Assembly: GCA_000729835.1 (NCBI GenBank) | Contig: JFHB01000014.1 | Location: 248,001-312,000 of the forward strand | Direction: 5' to 3' | Source: Atkinsonella hypoxylon | Taxonomy: Eukaryota > Ascomycota > Sordariomycetes > Hypocreales > Clavicipitaceae | DNA length: 64,000 bases | Shown: one piece after another, positions 32,758-44,933 of the stretch | How the letters are laid out: every line of letters starts with the position of its first letter | Numbering within the stretch: the first letter of the stretch is position 1 | The notes under the pieces: generated by a model | The model's database searches: none | The model's input: only the letters and a program-made list of their open reading frames with translations | Told to the model about the DNA's origin: nothing | Program-made: the position numbers and the translations under genes

Positions 32758-35028
32758 TCAGAAAGCCGTAGAGAAGCTTCGGCACAAAGCCGGCTTCCCA
32801 CTCCGCGATGATTTTTGTTTCGCTGTCTGTGACCCCGATCCGATCTTTTCGAAGCCCTGCAAAATGTCCAGACCAGTGAAGTCTGAGCCTCCACCTGCTT
32901 GAGAGCCAAAATCAGTGGAGTCCACGCTCAATGCGGGCCAGTCGCCATTTAGCGGCATGTCCAGCATGGCCGAGAATTTGTTGGGAGATGTCACTCGTGA
33001 TGGTGATAGGTTAAAAAGCTTGGATGGTGAGCCAAGGCCTTCGAATGCCTTGCTAGGGGTATCGAAGAAGTGTGACGGAGAGTTTTCTGATATCTTGAGC
33101 AAAGGTGCAGAGATAATGGGCTTTTTGGATACTGAGTTGGTTACTTCGTTCAGGGCGGAGGACGACACCGAGCGGTCAAGTCGAGCTCGTTTGGCGGAGC
33201 GCTTGACGGGAGATCCCGTATCTACGGAACCGATGCTTGGAAAGATCGAGTTATCCGTTTCAGAGAAGTCTTGGAAAATGTCAAAATCGTTCGATTGCGT
33301 AGTCATATCATCGAACGTATACACTGCATAATCGAGGTTGAAAGCAGGACTCCAGGGAATGCTGTCTTCGGTGATTCCAGTAACGCGTCGCAATGGCGAT
33401 TGCAGCATGTGACGGACCTTATCACGGTGAATGCGCAGATTAGTGTTTGGCGAGGCTGAAGGAGGTGGACGGACTGGAGGCCTCATTTTGACAACAGGAG
33501 TCAGGGGTGGAAGAGTCTGATGTTGGTTGACCTGCTGTAAAGGTGAGGAGGAGACCGGCCCGTATGCGAGAGAACGGGATTTGGTGGGACTGAAAGGCGA
33601 CGAGTTGCGTAGACGGGCAATCTCTTCCTCAGCACGACCTCGCTTGATGCGGGGTCGATCCGCTTCCGATGTTAATAGTAAAGCCTTCTGATTGGGTCTC
33701 ATGACAGATGACTCGAGGGAAGAAATATAGCCGCTGTCATCCATGGATGCGAACTTGCGTTTGTGGGATCGCGAGATTGAAGATGCCCGATTTCGAGACA
33801 GGGGCGGTGGTGTGCCACTTCGAGCTTCGACATGCCTTGCGACGGGAGGCGAAGAATGCATGTCAGCAGGGAGAGGCGAATACATGTATGACTCGGTGGG
33901 AAGTTCCGAGTCCGCAGCCTTATCGCCTGCATCTTCCGGGCCAGTATTGTCAGAGACGGGAATAGTCGCATCGGATGAGACTTCAGCAGGCATAGGTAAC
34001 GTGGCTTGTGAGGTTGGGAGAGGCGGAAGAACAGAATAATGCAGCACAGCAGGCGGTGGCAGAGTCGGTTCCTGCGTCGGGGGAGCTATGAGTGGCCGTG
34101 AAGGCTCCAGACGCGTCGACATGACTGGAAGGTTTTCAGCTGTGGGTGCAGTCTTCCTGGTTGGCTTTTCCTTCAAGAACTGATATTCGGTGCCAGGCTC
34201 AATGCCCCAATAGTTGCCCTTGCCTGGATCGTCCTTGGGGCGCTCGATTTTGATAAAGTTCTTGTGCAAGCTCAAGTTATGCCGAATGCTGTTTTGCCAA
34301 CCGGCGTCCGTAGGGTTATAGAAGGAGTAGTTATCGCTGATCCATTTATAGATTTGAGCCAACGTCAAACGGCGCATGGGTGAACGGAGAATGGCCATGC
34401 CGATGAGTTGAGCATAGCTGTGAGGAGGCTTTGCACCGTCGTCGGTGATGGCAGGAAACGAATCATGAGGGGGGAGAGCCGGCTCCGCCGTCTTGGATTT
34501 TTTGGGTGGTCTTGAGTCCTTGATCTGAGGGGCGTCCATTAAGCCTCGCTTGCCATTGGGTTTCTGGTAATATGACTCAACGGAAAGGTTGATTGGAGCA
34601 GGAGGCGGAAACGGGAATATTTGAGGATGCATGTTTTCCTTTCCGTAGTTCAGCATGTCGAACTGCGGACGTTGAAGACCCGTTTTGAACTTGGAAAGAT
34701 GAGGCTTCTTTTGGAGTGAGTCCGTCGTGATCGCCTTGCCCATCGGCGGTGCCATTGACACCATATTCAGCTTATTGCCACGTGACGAAGCCTTCAAGTG
34801 TGAGCGCGGTGATGATGATTTGCCTTTGTGTGGTGAAAGACCAGTATTTGACGCTGGTGGGGCGCTCAAGATGACGTTTGAATTCGAATTGCCCAGGGGC
34901 CGGCGAGCAGGCTTTGTGATGGAAGGCATAGGGGCGTGACTCGTCATTGGAGCATTTCGATCGAATTCATTGTCTCGAAATATGTGCAGTGGCTCGTTTG
35001 GGCCGGAAAACGGTGTGACTCTGACCAT
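32758..35028 (-). CDS. Forkhead-box transcription factor
   Basis: Single exon, 756 residues from the ATG at 35028 (upstream frame starts only with GTG). The forkhead domain covers about residues 199-288: KPPHSYAQLIGMAILRSP, RLTLAQIYKWISDNYSFY, the recognition helix region AGWQNSIRHNLSLHKNFIK and KGNYWGIEPGTEYQF. No FHA domain is visible before it, so it resembles Sep1/Hcm1-type factors more than Fkh1/Fkh2. In yeasts these drive periodic cell-cycle transcription; that role here is inference. The long C-terminus is disordered with many SP/TP sites (SPFSPTKSR, SPLRR, SPSRVTSP), consistent with CDK control. A TAG lies eight bases before the ATG in a context that could be a 5'-leader splice acceptor. 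Confidence 0.93.
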   Translation of the reverse strand: MVRVTPFSGPNEPLHIFRDNEFDRNAPMTSHAPMPSITKPARRPLGNSNSNVILSAPPASNTGLSPHKGKSSSPRSHLKASSRGNKLNMVSMAPPMGKAITTDSLQKKPHLSKFKTGLQRPQFDMLNYGKENMHPQIFPFPPPAPINLSVESYYQKPNGKRGLMDAPQIKDSRPPKKSKTAEPALPPHDSFPAITDDGAKPPHSYAQLIGMAILRSPMRRLTLAQIYKWISDNYSFYNPTDAGWQNSIRHNLSLHKNFIKIERPKDDPGKGNYWGIEPGTEYQFLKEKPTRKTAPTAENLPVMSTRLEPSRPLIAPPTQEPTLPPPAVLHYSVLPPLPTSQATLPMPAEVSSDATIPVSDNTGPEDAGDKAADSELPTESYMYSPLPADMHSSPPVARHVEARSGTPPPLSRNRASSISRSHKRKFASMDDSGYISSLESSVMRPNQKALLLTSEADRPRIKRGRAEEEIARLRNSSPFSPTKSRSLAYGPVSSSPLQQVNQHQTLPPLTPVVKMRPPVRPPPSASPNTNLRIHRDKVRHMLQSPLRRVTGITEDSIPWSPAFNLDYAVYTFDDMTTQSNDFDIFQDFSETDNSIFPSIGSVDTGSPVKRSAKRARLDRSVSSSALNEVTNSVSKKPIISAPLLKISENSPSHFFDTPSKAFEGLGSPSKLFNLSPSRVTSPNKFSAMLDMPLNGDWPALSVDSTDFGSQAGGGSDFTGLDILQGFEKIGSGSQTAKQKSSRSGKPALCRSFSTAF

Positions 35029-35723
35029 GGCGGCCACCTATGCAGTCAAGTGCGTCGGCAGTCAGTTGGAAATGAAACGATGAACAGACAGTGCAGTGCT
35101 ACACGCAGCGATTAGTAAAATGCAGCAGGGTGGATGGGAAGCAAATGGAAAGGGAATCCGTGTTCTTGTCGATTCCTTAAAGTAACAGGCGGGAAAGGGT
35201 ATGGGCATAAAAAAAACGGCCACAAACTTCGCATGAAAAGCCCCAGTATGGACGGACGAGGAGGTGAAGGGATGAGATGAAGGCATCCGAGACGTACCCA
35301 GCCAAATGACCTTGTGTTTCTTCTGTAAAAGGAGGGTGGACCGTGGGATGCAGGGCACGGCAAATTGCTGCTTCTGTCGAGTGGTGTCGAGGATATCGAG
35401 TCTAGTCGCGGTAGTGAGGCGCGGGTTGGGGGTGGGCGTGGTCTAGACGCGTCGTAAGTTCGTTTCGCGAAGGCTGTGCACGAAGAACACTCGAAGGCGT
35501 AGCAGACGTTGAAGCAGGCCGAGGCAAGCAAGCAAAAAAAAGGCGAGTGAGATTTTGAAGAAAGCTGTGAAATTCTCTCGGTAATGGGTGAATGCAAAGT
35601 AAGGCGAAGCAACAAGAAGGAAAGAAGACTGAGGGGGAAGGCCAAGATGAAAGCCAGATGGGATGGGGGAAGGGGTGGGTGGAATAGAAGACGAGATGTA
35701 GCAGTGCGGAGAAGCAGTAGTAA

Positions 35724-35763
35724 GTAGGTACCTAGGTACCTAGGTAGGTAGGTAGGTAGGTAG
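35724..35763. repeat. TAGGTACC / GTAG repeat
   Basis: Overlapping GGTACCTA palindromes pass into a GTAG tetranucleotide run. The same word recurs at 3036-3064, 20062-20072, 50113-50123, 60122-60136, 62177-62198 and 62593-62609. Confidence 0.85.
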
Positions 35764-35805
35764 TGAGTGTCTGGTCTGGTTTGGTCTGGTACCTAGGTGG
35801 TGTAT

Positions 35806-35890
35806 TGTAGTGTAGTGTAGTGTAGTGTAGTGTAGTGTAGTGTAGTGTAGTGTAGTGTAGTGTAGTGTAGTGTAGTGTGGTGTAGTGTGG
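35806..35890. repeat. TGTAG pentanucleotide array (17 units)
   Basis: Seventeen consecutive five-base units, fifteen TGTAG and two TGTGG, about 780 bp upstream of the forkhead start codon. Confidence 0.96.
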
Positions 35891-36282
35891 TGTAATGCAG
35901 TGCAGCAGTAATATTAGTGGCAGCAGCACAGCAGGAGCAGCAAGCAGCATTGGCCCTGCGGCCCAGTCTCAGTTATAGTACGATGGCAGAGCCGGCGTGT
36001 CGAGACTGGAGGCATTCGTGCAGGTATGTGAGAGCGTCAGGCAGGAGGAACAGAAGGATGATGTGCCTCGATTTCGTCCTGATCCAGCCAAGCGCCGCCA
36101 AGTCAGCGGGTCGACTTGGAGCAGGCCGGGTGGAGCGCCGACCAGGGTGGGCAGCCGCTAAAGCCTTCAAGCATTCAAGCACTCAAGCCACAGAAGCGCT
36201 GATTGGCGAGTAGAAGCCGCGATCGTGGCCGTAGCACGACGCAAGGCAGGCAGTGGCAGACACGCAGGGCAAGGGCAGATGG

Positions 36283-36317
36283 GACTCGAGACTCGAGACT
36301 CGAGACTCGAGACTGGA
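36283..36317. repeat. GACTCGA heptanucleotide repeat
   Basis: Four perfect GACTCGA units and one GACTGGA variant. Confidence 0.92.
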
Positions 36318-36462
36318 GGCCGGACTGGGGACCGGAACTGGAGACAAGACGCAGTTGGCAGCCGGCCGCGGGCCTCACCCGCGAGACATTCGCGTTTCTC
36401 AGTCGCGCTGCATGTAAGTCGATCTGTTGCACCCACCAGGCAAGGCTTCACTTTGCGCCGTC

Positions 36463-36507
36463 GAGCAGAACGAGCAGAACGAGCAGAACGAGCAGAACGA
36501 GCAGAAT
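36463..36507. repeat. GAGCAGAAC nonanucleotide repeat
   Basis: Five 9-bp units, the last ending in T instead of C. The unit length keeps any reading frame open, which explains a spurious Glu-Arg-Ala repeat ORF here. Confidence 0.93.
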
Positions 36508-37095
36508 GAGCGCTACGACTGCGTGGGACGGCGGGCCCAGAAATTAAAACATCTGAGAATATCTTGACGGCTCGAGTTCGTACAACTACAACTAAGACGT
36601 GATGCCCAATATCAGGAAATCGACGCAAACGAACGCAAGGACAAGTAAAAGGACTCGGAGCTGAAAAGTCTGTTCTATACGTAGACCGTGAGTATAAAAA
36701 AAAAAAAAAAAAAACCGCATTGTGTTAATAACCCCATACTATCATTTCAGGAAAGATTGCCGGAGCAAGGGAGCATCAATTAATATCCCATAGCAGGGGC
36801 CGCGGAACTGACATCATTGGCGCATCACCAACATGAATATAAAGCCGGCTTGCATAAATCCAACTGACATGACAGGCCAGGGCTATCTACGGAGAAGCTG
36901 GGTAACTATCCATTGGAATCTTTTGACATGGGGCTTTCGAAAAAACAGCTGCAGACCATGTACTCTGTCTGGTATGGACAAACGCGCCCGTGCCGGCATG
37001 GTTTGATCGATGACGAGCAGCGCGAAAATCCAATCCAATCCAACCCAGACCATACCAGACCAGACCAGACCAAATCAAACCAGGTGGCAAGACGT

Positions 37096-37144
37096 CAGAC
37101 GCCAGACGCCAGACGCCAGACGCCAGACGCAAGACGCTAGACGC
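37096..37144. repeat. CAGACGC heptanucleotide repeat
   Basis: Seven 7-bp units: five CAGACGC, one AAGACGC and one TAGACGC. A CCAGA repeat precedes it at about 37048-37070. Confidence 0.92.
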
Positions 37145-39293
37145 CAGTCAAGTGTAGCACGCCTGTGCCCGGCAAAGAATCACGTCAAAGTTGGCACGAA
37201 CGGCCACTAATAAATATCCCAATTCTCGCAACGCATCATGGACATTGAGGGGTTGTCAGATTTGCTGATAACCGTCAACTACTCACATATTCCGTATGCA
37301 CCCGCACACCTTCAAATCATGCAGACATGTTCCGCACCCATGCATGCGTCGGCGTGTGCACCCGTATCCCCTCTCAATCCCGCGTCTCATAAAAGGAAGG
37401 GAAAAGCGCTTAGCCCAAGCTGCAGATTGGCTCCTGACACTCCGTACCTCCCGAATGAAACGCGCTCTCTCATCCTCGACAAGCCCATCGAATCAATCTC
37501 CCTCGCACATCATAGTGGTGTCGTTTGATAAAAAAAATCAAAAAAATCAAAAAAAATCAAAAAAGAAATAAACCGCGCGTGGCGTAGTGGCACTCGGAGC
37601 TATTGCCCTCTCGTTCCCCATGCGCCCTCGTCAATTCCCAGTTCCCATACCATCTGATCAGAGTTTTGACACTCGGCCACACAAACGCAGTGGACCCGCA
37701 ACATGCCCTATCCGGCGTAATAGATTTCCTGCAATGCATCCTAGTTGCCGTGGCTGAGCAAGGAAGCAAGCATCATGCGATTTCTCCAGAATCCATAACT
37801 ACTCCTCACTTGCGCGGGTCACTCACAATCTACTGGCCAACGTCGTCCAAGCGAACGTAATGGTGTGCACGATGAATGCGCTGGACCAACAAGAAGTCGA
37901 CAAATTTTCGACACCAGCGGTCGCAGCTTGGGCCTGATAGCAACGGTGGTCACACACCATCGCTGAAGGATTCGAGAGAGATAAAGGCGGTTTTTTTTTT
38001 TTTTTTTTTTTTTTCTTTTCCCAACGGGGCCTTGGAAAATAGGACGCGTTTGGCGAGACGCGTCGTTTGTTTACTTTAATCGCGTGTGGCTGAACCAATC
38101 GCAGCCCCGCATTCAACCTCCATCCATCGCCTTCACGATTCCCCAAGTTCCGGTGTGGCCATGATAAGAATGCCCGGCAAGTTTCTTTCAAAGCGCGGAG
38201 CATTGATCTGCAGCATGGTACAATTTAACGCCGGCGATGGATTCTGGTCATCGTGCAAATTTTGCCCATGGTCGAGCCTGAGGAAAAAGGTGTGGCGGAT
38301 GCCCGGGCCGTCATGACGAATTATCCGCATCAGATTCATCGGCCGCACTGGACTATCTATCATGCATCGTTCCAGTGCGTCATAAAGTGCCACTGACGCA
38401 TATCTGTCTTTTGAATATGATGAACCGAGACGCCAGTGTCCCATTCCAATAACCTGGTCGCGAGTGGATGGGTCCTCGAGATCTTCGTCTCAACGCTGAT
38501 GTCTGCTGTCTTGGTGTAGGACGCACCATGCACCTAAACCTTTGGAATGAATTGAGGCTATTGGGGATGCTTGGAGCATGAATCATATAAAAAAATCACA
38601 CCTCCGCGAAAGTACTTCCATCGAGAGAACAAGAACCTTCCCTAGCCACAAAGAAAATGACATACGCGTTCCACCTCGCGCATGAAACTTGTCCCAACGC
38701 CCCGGGTCAGCCCCAGCGCATCAATGCGATGCAAAAAGCAAAAAAGCAAAAACCATGTACCGCCCCCACCAGATCAAGATCGAAGCTTCAGGCTTGCATG
38801 AACGACGAGGAAGCTCGGTCCAAGTGGCAACCTAGCTGAGCAAGCGCAAGCCAATCTATATGTTTCAAAGCGCACAGTTACAATGGTAGTAGAGCATGGA
38901 CCTAGCAAAGCTCGTGTCGTGGAACCCGCATGATACCGAATCAGACCCCAATCTGCAAATCTGGGTCTTGTGTGATATGCTTGTCGTAAGTGAGCCACTG
39001 CGGGAATCGAGTTGCCGACTTAGTTGGCTAGGCCTTCGTATTGGCTCTTGGTGTTCAGCAACATGGGGAAAACACAATTACGAATATGACTACGTGAAGT
39101 GAGCATCGTGGTTCTTGCAAAACAAATGTACCTAATTTATGAATCGTGGGCGGACCCAGCTTAGCTGTCACAACCTCGGATATAATCTGCCATCATTTTC
39201 TCACAAAGTCTAGTGTAATTAATTACTCCGACATGGCCCCACCGCGCCTCATGCTAACAACTTGTTGAAGCTTGTGTCGACGTCTCTACAAAG

Positions 39294-42200
39294 TTAATCC
39301 AACACACGACCCGCAACTGCAGACGCGCTCTTGTCGATAGTCTTAGTCTTCTTGAGGGCCTTGCCCAGCTGGATCTCGCTCAAAAAGCCTGCTGGACGAC
39401 TACCTGAAGCGAGGGGAGCTGCTGGCGCGTCGCCAGCTGGCAATGGTGGTGGAGGTGGAGGAGGAAAAGCTCTAGCACCGGGCATCGGGGGCGGAGGGGG
39501 AGCTGCCCCATTAAGTGGCATTGGAGGCGGTGGCGGAGGAGCTGAGGGAGCATCAGAGATAGGCATAGGCGGCGGTGAAGGAGGAGATGCAAGAACAGTG
39601 CTCTCCGGCATAGGAGGCGGAGGGGGAGGCGGCGGCGGCGGCGACGCAATGGGAGCATCGTTTGCTGGTGCTGGGCTAGCTGGCGTAGAGTCTCTTCCAG
39701 CAGCAGACAACGGCCGGGGAGGCGCCATTGTGCCAAAGAGAATCGAAGCCAGTTGAGCGGCGTTTCCACCACCAGGCCTGTCATCGTCAGAGTCGTCGTC
39801 GTCGTCCTTGTCGGAGCCCCAATCCTCTGAGTCTGCTCGCTTTCTTGAAATCGGGCCTGTAGGTGCCGCGGGAGCTTGTGTCATCCTGTGAAAGGGGTTG
39901 GTCGACGGATCGGACCGTGGAGCTGGAGCAGCTGCAGTCGTAGATGAGCTGGGGACTGTCGAATCTTGACTTTGGTCAGCAGTAGGAGCCTCTACAGGCT
40001 GCGACATCATTTTATGGTATGGGTTCTTGCTTCCAGTGTCTGCTGGAGGATACGTGACCACCGTAGGAACTGTAGGAGGCGAGGACACGGGCTTCTTCTC
40101 GGCTTCTTGGTTCACAATCTGGCTCCCACTAGGCGTGGATTCTTGGGGAGTGATCTGTTCGGGCCTTTCGTCGTCAGATGAACTATCGTCATCATCGAGC
40201 GCCTGCAGTTGCCGTTGAAGCTCAAGTTCGCGCTGTTTAGCTGCTTCGATTTCAGCACGTCTTGCGGCCATCTTGGCTTCCTTCTCCTTGGCTTCAGCCA
40301 TGGCTGCCTTCTTCCGCTTCTTCTCTTCCTCCTTGCGCAGCTTGCCTTGCCTGACTTGCTCTTCGAGAGCCTTCAGACGAGCAGCGGCCTCCTCTTGTTC
40401 CTTGGCAAACTCATCTTCCTCCTCTTTGGCATTTTCCCTAGAACGAGGTCAGTAAAAATGAGCTGCTCTCAGATTATACCATGTAAAAATATATATATAA
40501 CTTACTCCATCTCCCGGGTCTCTCGCTGCTGTTCCTCTCTCTCTCTAGTAAGCCTGGCTTCCTCTGCAGCCTTAGCGGCCTGTTCCTCCTCTGCTCGCTT
40601 TGCCGCATCCTGCTCTGATATGTCTGCTTTGAAGCCTTTCCTTGTCGGAGGAGGCGGTGGTGCTTTGGACCCAGCTTTGAGTGTGTCTCCGGCTGGAACA
40701 GGCGGAGGTACACCCAGCTCATCAGCCAAGCGTGCCTTTCTCTCGGCTTCTCTTCGAGCGTCTTCTTCTTCAGCTTGCTTCAACTTGGCGGCTCGCTCAG
40801 ATTTTTCTCTCTCAGCTCGTTGCGCGGCCGTTTCGCCGCTCTTTACTGGTGCCTTGATACCCAGAGTAGCTAGGCGCTCAGCCATGCGTTGCTCAGCCTG
40901 CTGCTTGATGTATGCTGCGCGTTCCTCTGGAGTTTTGTAGGAAGAATATGACCCTCCTGGCGCCGGCGGAGTGGCAGTGCGAGAGGCGGAGACGGACTCA
41001 CCCTGGCGAGGACTGCCCAATCTATCCGCTCGAGATTGTTCAACAGCGGGCGATGCCTGAGTAGGTCGTTTGTCTTGAGCGCGAGCGCGAGCGGCGCGAC
41101 TTTCACGCTGCAAGTCAAAGATGAAATCTCGGACCTCGTCCTCGACCCCGAGACCATCTTCCCAGCGACGCTTCTCATGCTCGCTCGAGTTATCATTTCC
41201 ACCTTCCTTGAGACTGTCTTCTATGCCACGGGCAAAATCACGAACGCTTTCCTCCACATCACGCACCATTCGCTCATTGCTTTCCTTCTCCGATTTCACC
41301 TTGATTGTTTCTTCTTCGAGTCTCTTGGGAGCATCGGTATCCTCGGCAGCCACATCAGTCTTCTTTCCCGTCAAGGCAGCAGTTCGTTGCTGCATCATTG
41401 CCTTGGCTCTGGCCTTGAGACGGTCACTTTCCGTAATAGTTCCCCCAGGGCCGGTTCCGACGATCCGAGGGCCACTGTTGGGGTGCGCCTTGGCATCCTT
41501 GAGACGAAACAATTCCAGCCGTGCTTCCATAATGGCCTTTTCTGTCTTCCGTACTTGGGAGGCTAGCTCAGGAACCTTGTCGGTGAGATTCTGTAGTTGA
41601 CGCTTCAGAGATCGACGCTCGGCCTCAGAGTCCCCAGTTACCAAGGCAGCATCAGGGTGCGCGTCAATGTCGTTTTGAATGCGGCGAATGCGACGGTATA
41701 GTTCTTCAGACTCTTTACGATCTCGTCGATCCAAAATATCATCTTCCTCGTTATTTTTCTCATCTGCAAAGTCCATTGCATCCAAAAGAACCTGCTTCTC
41801 CTTGATCTTTTTCCTGAGTTGATCAAGAGTATAATCGTCATTGGACCCGACTGATGCTGGAGACTCAGATCGCGGGGATGAATTCCCGAGTCTTCGACGA
41901 GCACTAGAGCGATAACCAAAGTCTTCGTCATCGTTTCGAAACGCAGTTGCATCCTTGCGGCCACCTTGTGCCCCAACGCCAGTGCTGTGGAAGGATCGGG
42001 TTTTCATGTAACTGACGCCAGTCTTCTGAGGCAGAAGGGCAGCGCCAGAGTTTTTTCGGAGGTCTGACTCCTGGTGGAGTAGTGACTTCAAAGTGCCGAT
42101 GGACTGGCTGAAATTTCGAGTCGAAGGTGGAACGAGTTCAGGCGGTAACGTGTTGGGCAACGGGTAGCCATTGAGTTTTCTGTAGATCAAGTGCATAGCG

Positions 42201-43443
42201 ACAGCAAACTCGTCCAGGTCAAGACGGCCCTTGTTGCCATTGTCAGAAAGCGTCCAGACTCGCTCCAAATCGGGCTTGTCCAGACCACTTTGGCCGAAAA
42301 TCTCAATGGCTTGGTCACCGCCAATATAACCCTTGCCTAAACCATCCCATGCTCTGAAGAGTGAATCGTATCGCGTTTTCTCTTCTTTGGTAATTGCCCA
42401 TGGAATGACTGCGTTGCCCCGAAGTCCCTGTGTAGTATAAGAGCCCGTCTCACGACCTGGCTGAGGCATCATTCGGGCTTGTAAAGCATCGATATTGGGA
42501 AGCCCTGAGGCGGGTTCATTGGCAAGACCCCATTGACCAGGGCGACCGGTTGGCTGAGCATTCAATGGTAGAGGCATACTGCCGTTGTTACCGCCTTGGG
42601 CAAATCCGGTAGGCATCGGTGGCATGGGAGGCCTCGGTCCTTGGTACCCCGTGGGCTGAGGATTCTGCATACCAGGGAACCCAGTTTGGTGGCTCTGAAG
42701 ACCCTGTGGCTGGCTGCTGAATCCAGTTTGCTGTCCTGGGAACCCCGTCATTTGAGATTGTAGTAGCTGGGAATGGGATGGCTGCGGTTGTTGAGCGGAT
42801 GCGGCCGAATTGTCGATGCGAAAGCTCGGAGCGTTGGTAGCAGGAGCGGTCGAAGGTGCGTCATCCACCACACTGAAACTGATGATGTCGACCATGCTCG
42901 AAACCTCATTCTTGATGGATTCCGGCAACGTAGGTGGTAGAGACTTACCCGTCATCTTCAAATTGCACAGATACATGGCAAGCGCAAATTCAGGGAAGTA
43001 TAGCTGTCCCGCACGGGTAGTATCCGCCAGTGTCCTTTGTAAGCTCGAGTCAGTGCCACTTTGGACGATGCGAGTATCCGTACTAGAACTTACCAAATGT
43101 GTGAGAGAGTTTCCCCATCGAGTCGCGATCGTAGTAGAAGGTCTCGTGCTTTATCACCAGACATGGTAGTCGAGTTTTCACCCACAGCTGATTTGAAGAG
43201 CGTCTCGAACTTGGCCTGGTCTTGAGCTGTAATAAACGACAGTCTGATGTTTGGGATCTTGTTGATTTTCTCAGTACGTCTGCCTTGGGGTGTCGGAGTA
43301 CCTCTAGTCTGAAAGGAGGCGGCCATCTCCGTAAAGCCCGTCGGTTGAGGTTTCACAGGGATGGGCTGCACAGGGCTAGTTGATTGTGCTGGTGCAGACG
43401 AAGGGAATCCCGTTGGGAAGGAAGACTGGAAGCTGGTCTGAGG

Positions 43444-43478
<35 letters not shown>

Positions 43479-43833
43479 GCTGCTGCTGGAACTGTTGCTG
43501 GTACTGCGAAGGGATTGAAGGCATTGGCGGCACAGCACTTGTCTGGAAGCTCTGCTGCGGCTGCGCACCGGGGAAGCCAGTGTACTGCTGCTGCAGAGGC
43601 TGAGATGTCTGCGGCAGCCCAGTTGGCTGAGACTGCATTGGAAACCCGGTGTATTGCTGCTGCAACGGCGGTTGACCAAAGCCAGTTGGTTGCGGCGCAA
43701 AAGGGCTGGGCTGTTGTGATGGTGGTTGTTGCTGACTACCAGGTCCCATGAGCCCAAACGATCCAGCGCCGTATTGTTGGGCGCCAGGGCGTTGGCTGTT
43801 CCCGCCCAGGAAAGCATTCGAGTTGGAGTACAT
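39294..43833 (-). CDS. PAN1: Actin cytoskeleton-regulatory complex protein PAN1
   Basis: Three exons (43833-43094, 43034-40506, 40437-39294) encode 1470 residues. The N-terminus is Gln/Pro-rich with repeated QxTG motifs (QYTGF, QPTGL), targets of Ark1/Prk1 kinases in yeast. Two EH domains follow, about 202-295 (spanning intron 1; DTTRAGQLYFPEFALAMYL) and about 459-555 (SDNGNKGRLDLDEFAVAMHL). A long coiled coil occupies roughly 640-1200, then poly-proline runs (about 1330-1435) and a C-terminal WH2-like actin-binding segment, EIQLGKALKKTKTIDKS. PAN1 activates the Arp2/3 complex at endocytic sites together with END3 and SLA1. The architecture matches fungal PAN1 from end to end. Confidence 0.96.
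43444..43488 (-). repeat. CAA/CAG tract coding poly-glutamine in PAN1
   Basis: About 15 consecutive glutamine codons on the minus strand, mainly CAA with CAG at one end. Such tracts vary in length between strains. Confidence 0.95.
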
Positions 43834-44933
43834 TGGTGAAGTCTATCCGTCAGATCCGTACGACAAGACCAAAGATCAAGACAAGATCTCAGTTTGCGGC
43901 CGACTCGCGACGTAGATTCGAGGTCAGGGCGGGCGGAGCGTCTCGCTCCGCAATGGAGTTGAAGACGGCCAGATCTGTGCCGGAAAGGAGATGCACCAAG
44001 AGATCCAGTCAGGTCCTAAGAAAGTCAGGAGAAGTGCTCGGAAGTCAAGAAAAGAAAAAAGTAGGGACGGTATGTTGATGGCAAGTATGTCTGTCAATGC
44101 CCGCGTGAAGAGGCGTCCCGAGGGTCAAAAACGTCAAAAACGTCAAAAACCTCCAGACACAGCAATGGGGGTTGGTGTGTTGGTGATGTGGACGGGGAGA
44201 GGCTGCACTGCTTCGATGTCCCGAGGAGGAGGATGACAGGATGACGAAAGCTCCCAGAGCCGGCTATGCGGATGGGCGTAGCTTGGGCAGCTCCAGCCTG
44301 TTGCTAGTGCACAAAAGGGTCATGGGTAAGTACTGACTAAGTGCCTTTTCCAACATTTACCACCTAAATTGCGACTAGGAGTACTACTCATGTACCCAGC
44401 AATGTTAGCTGCCCGCTGCCCCACTCACACCAGCCCGAACAGGAGTTTTATTCCGTACGTAGGTATTCCGTAACTACTTACCGCTCCGTGATTACGGTCC
44501 GTCATTCCTATATGCGCACAATCACCTTCGTTGTATCATTATTGCCAAGTAGGTACCGATTTGGAAGTTCATTTATCCACATGCCTCAAACCAGCCACGA
44601 GTATATTCAATTCCATCTTCTTGTCTTAGAACAGTTCTATCATGCCATCTCCGTTTATAACGTAACGTCAACCTACTTGAAGTAAATCCAATTCCGAGAG
44701 GGGTATCGAGCAGATAACTAGCAATGATTGCCGTGATCCAAATGAACGCCTCCAAAACTAAAGACAAAATAAAATAAAATAAAAAATAAAAAATCGGCAT
44801 TGTCAAGCGCCATCAAGATACTTCCAACAAAACGAAGCAAAACTCCGCGTCATTCCTTCTGCTCTACCTGCAAACGCAAGGATGGGTACTGGTATAAGAT
44901 GAGGCAAAGCTTAGGCCCCCAACCCTCGTATTG
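43834..44933. other. Upstream region of PAN1
   Basis: No gene is seen. It contains three CGTCAAAAAC units at about 44127-44155 and TTCCGTACGTAGGTATTCCGT-like words at 44451-44472. It lies between the PAN1 start and the stop of the PH-LRR gene. Confidence 0.55.

Larger units (their letters stand above)
35029..39293. other. 4.3-kb minisatellite-rich spacer
   Basis: It lies between the forkhead start codon and the PAN1 stop codon. No supported gene is seen. The first 600 bp is probably the forkhead leader and promoter. The middle carries at least five separate tandem arrays (listed individually), plus A- or T-tracts (36698-36716, 37991-38014). A 103-codon ATG frame on the minus strand (38133-38444) shows no recognisable feature and is not called. 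Confidence 0.6.

Noticed and set aside
36203..36547. Arg/Ser/Glu repeat protein frames on both strands
   Set aside because: They are readings of the GACTCGA and GAGCAGAAC tandem arrays.
37096..37144. Possible CRISPR-like array
   Set aside because: Seven-base units without spacers; a plain tandem repeat in a eukaryotic genome.
38133..38444. 103-codon ATG frame on the minus strand
   Set aside because: No recognisable domain, no splice partners and a repeat-rich spacer; length is within chance expectation.
43353..43817. 154-codon minus-strand frame with poly-Asn
   Set aside because: It is the +1 frame of the PAN1 poly-glutamine region.
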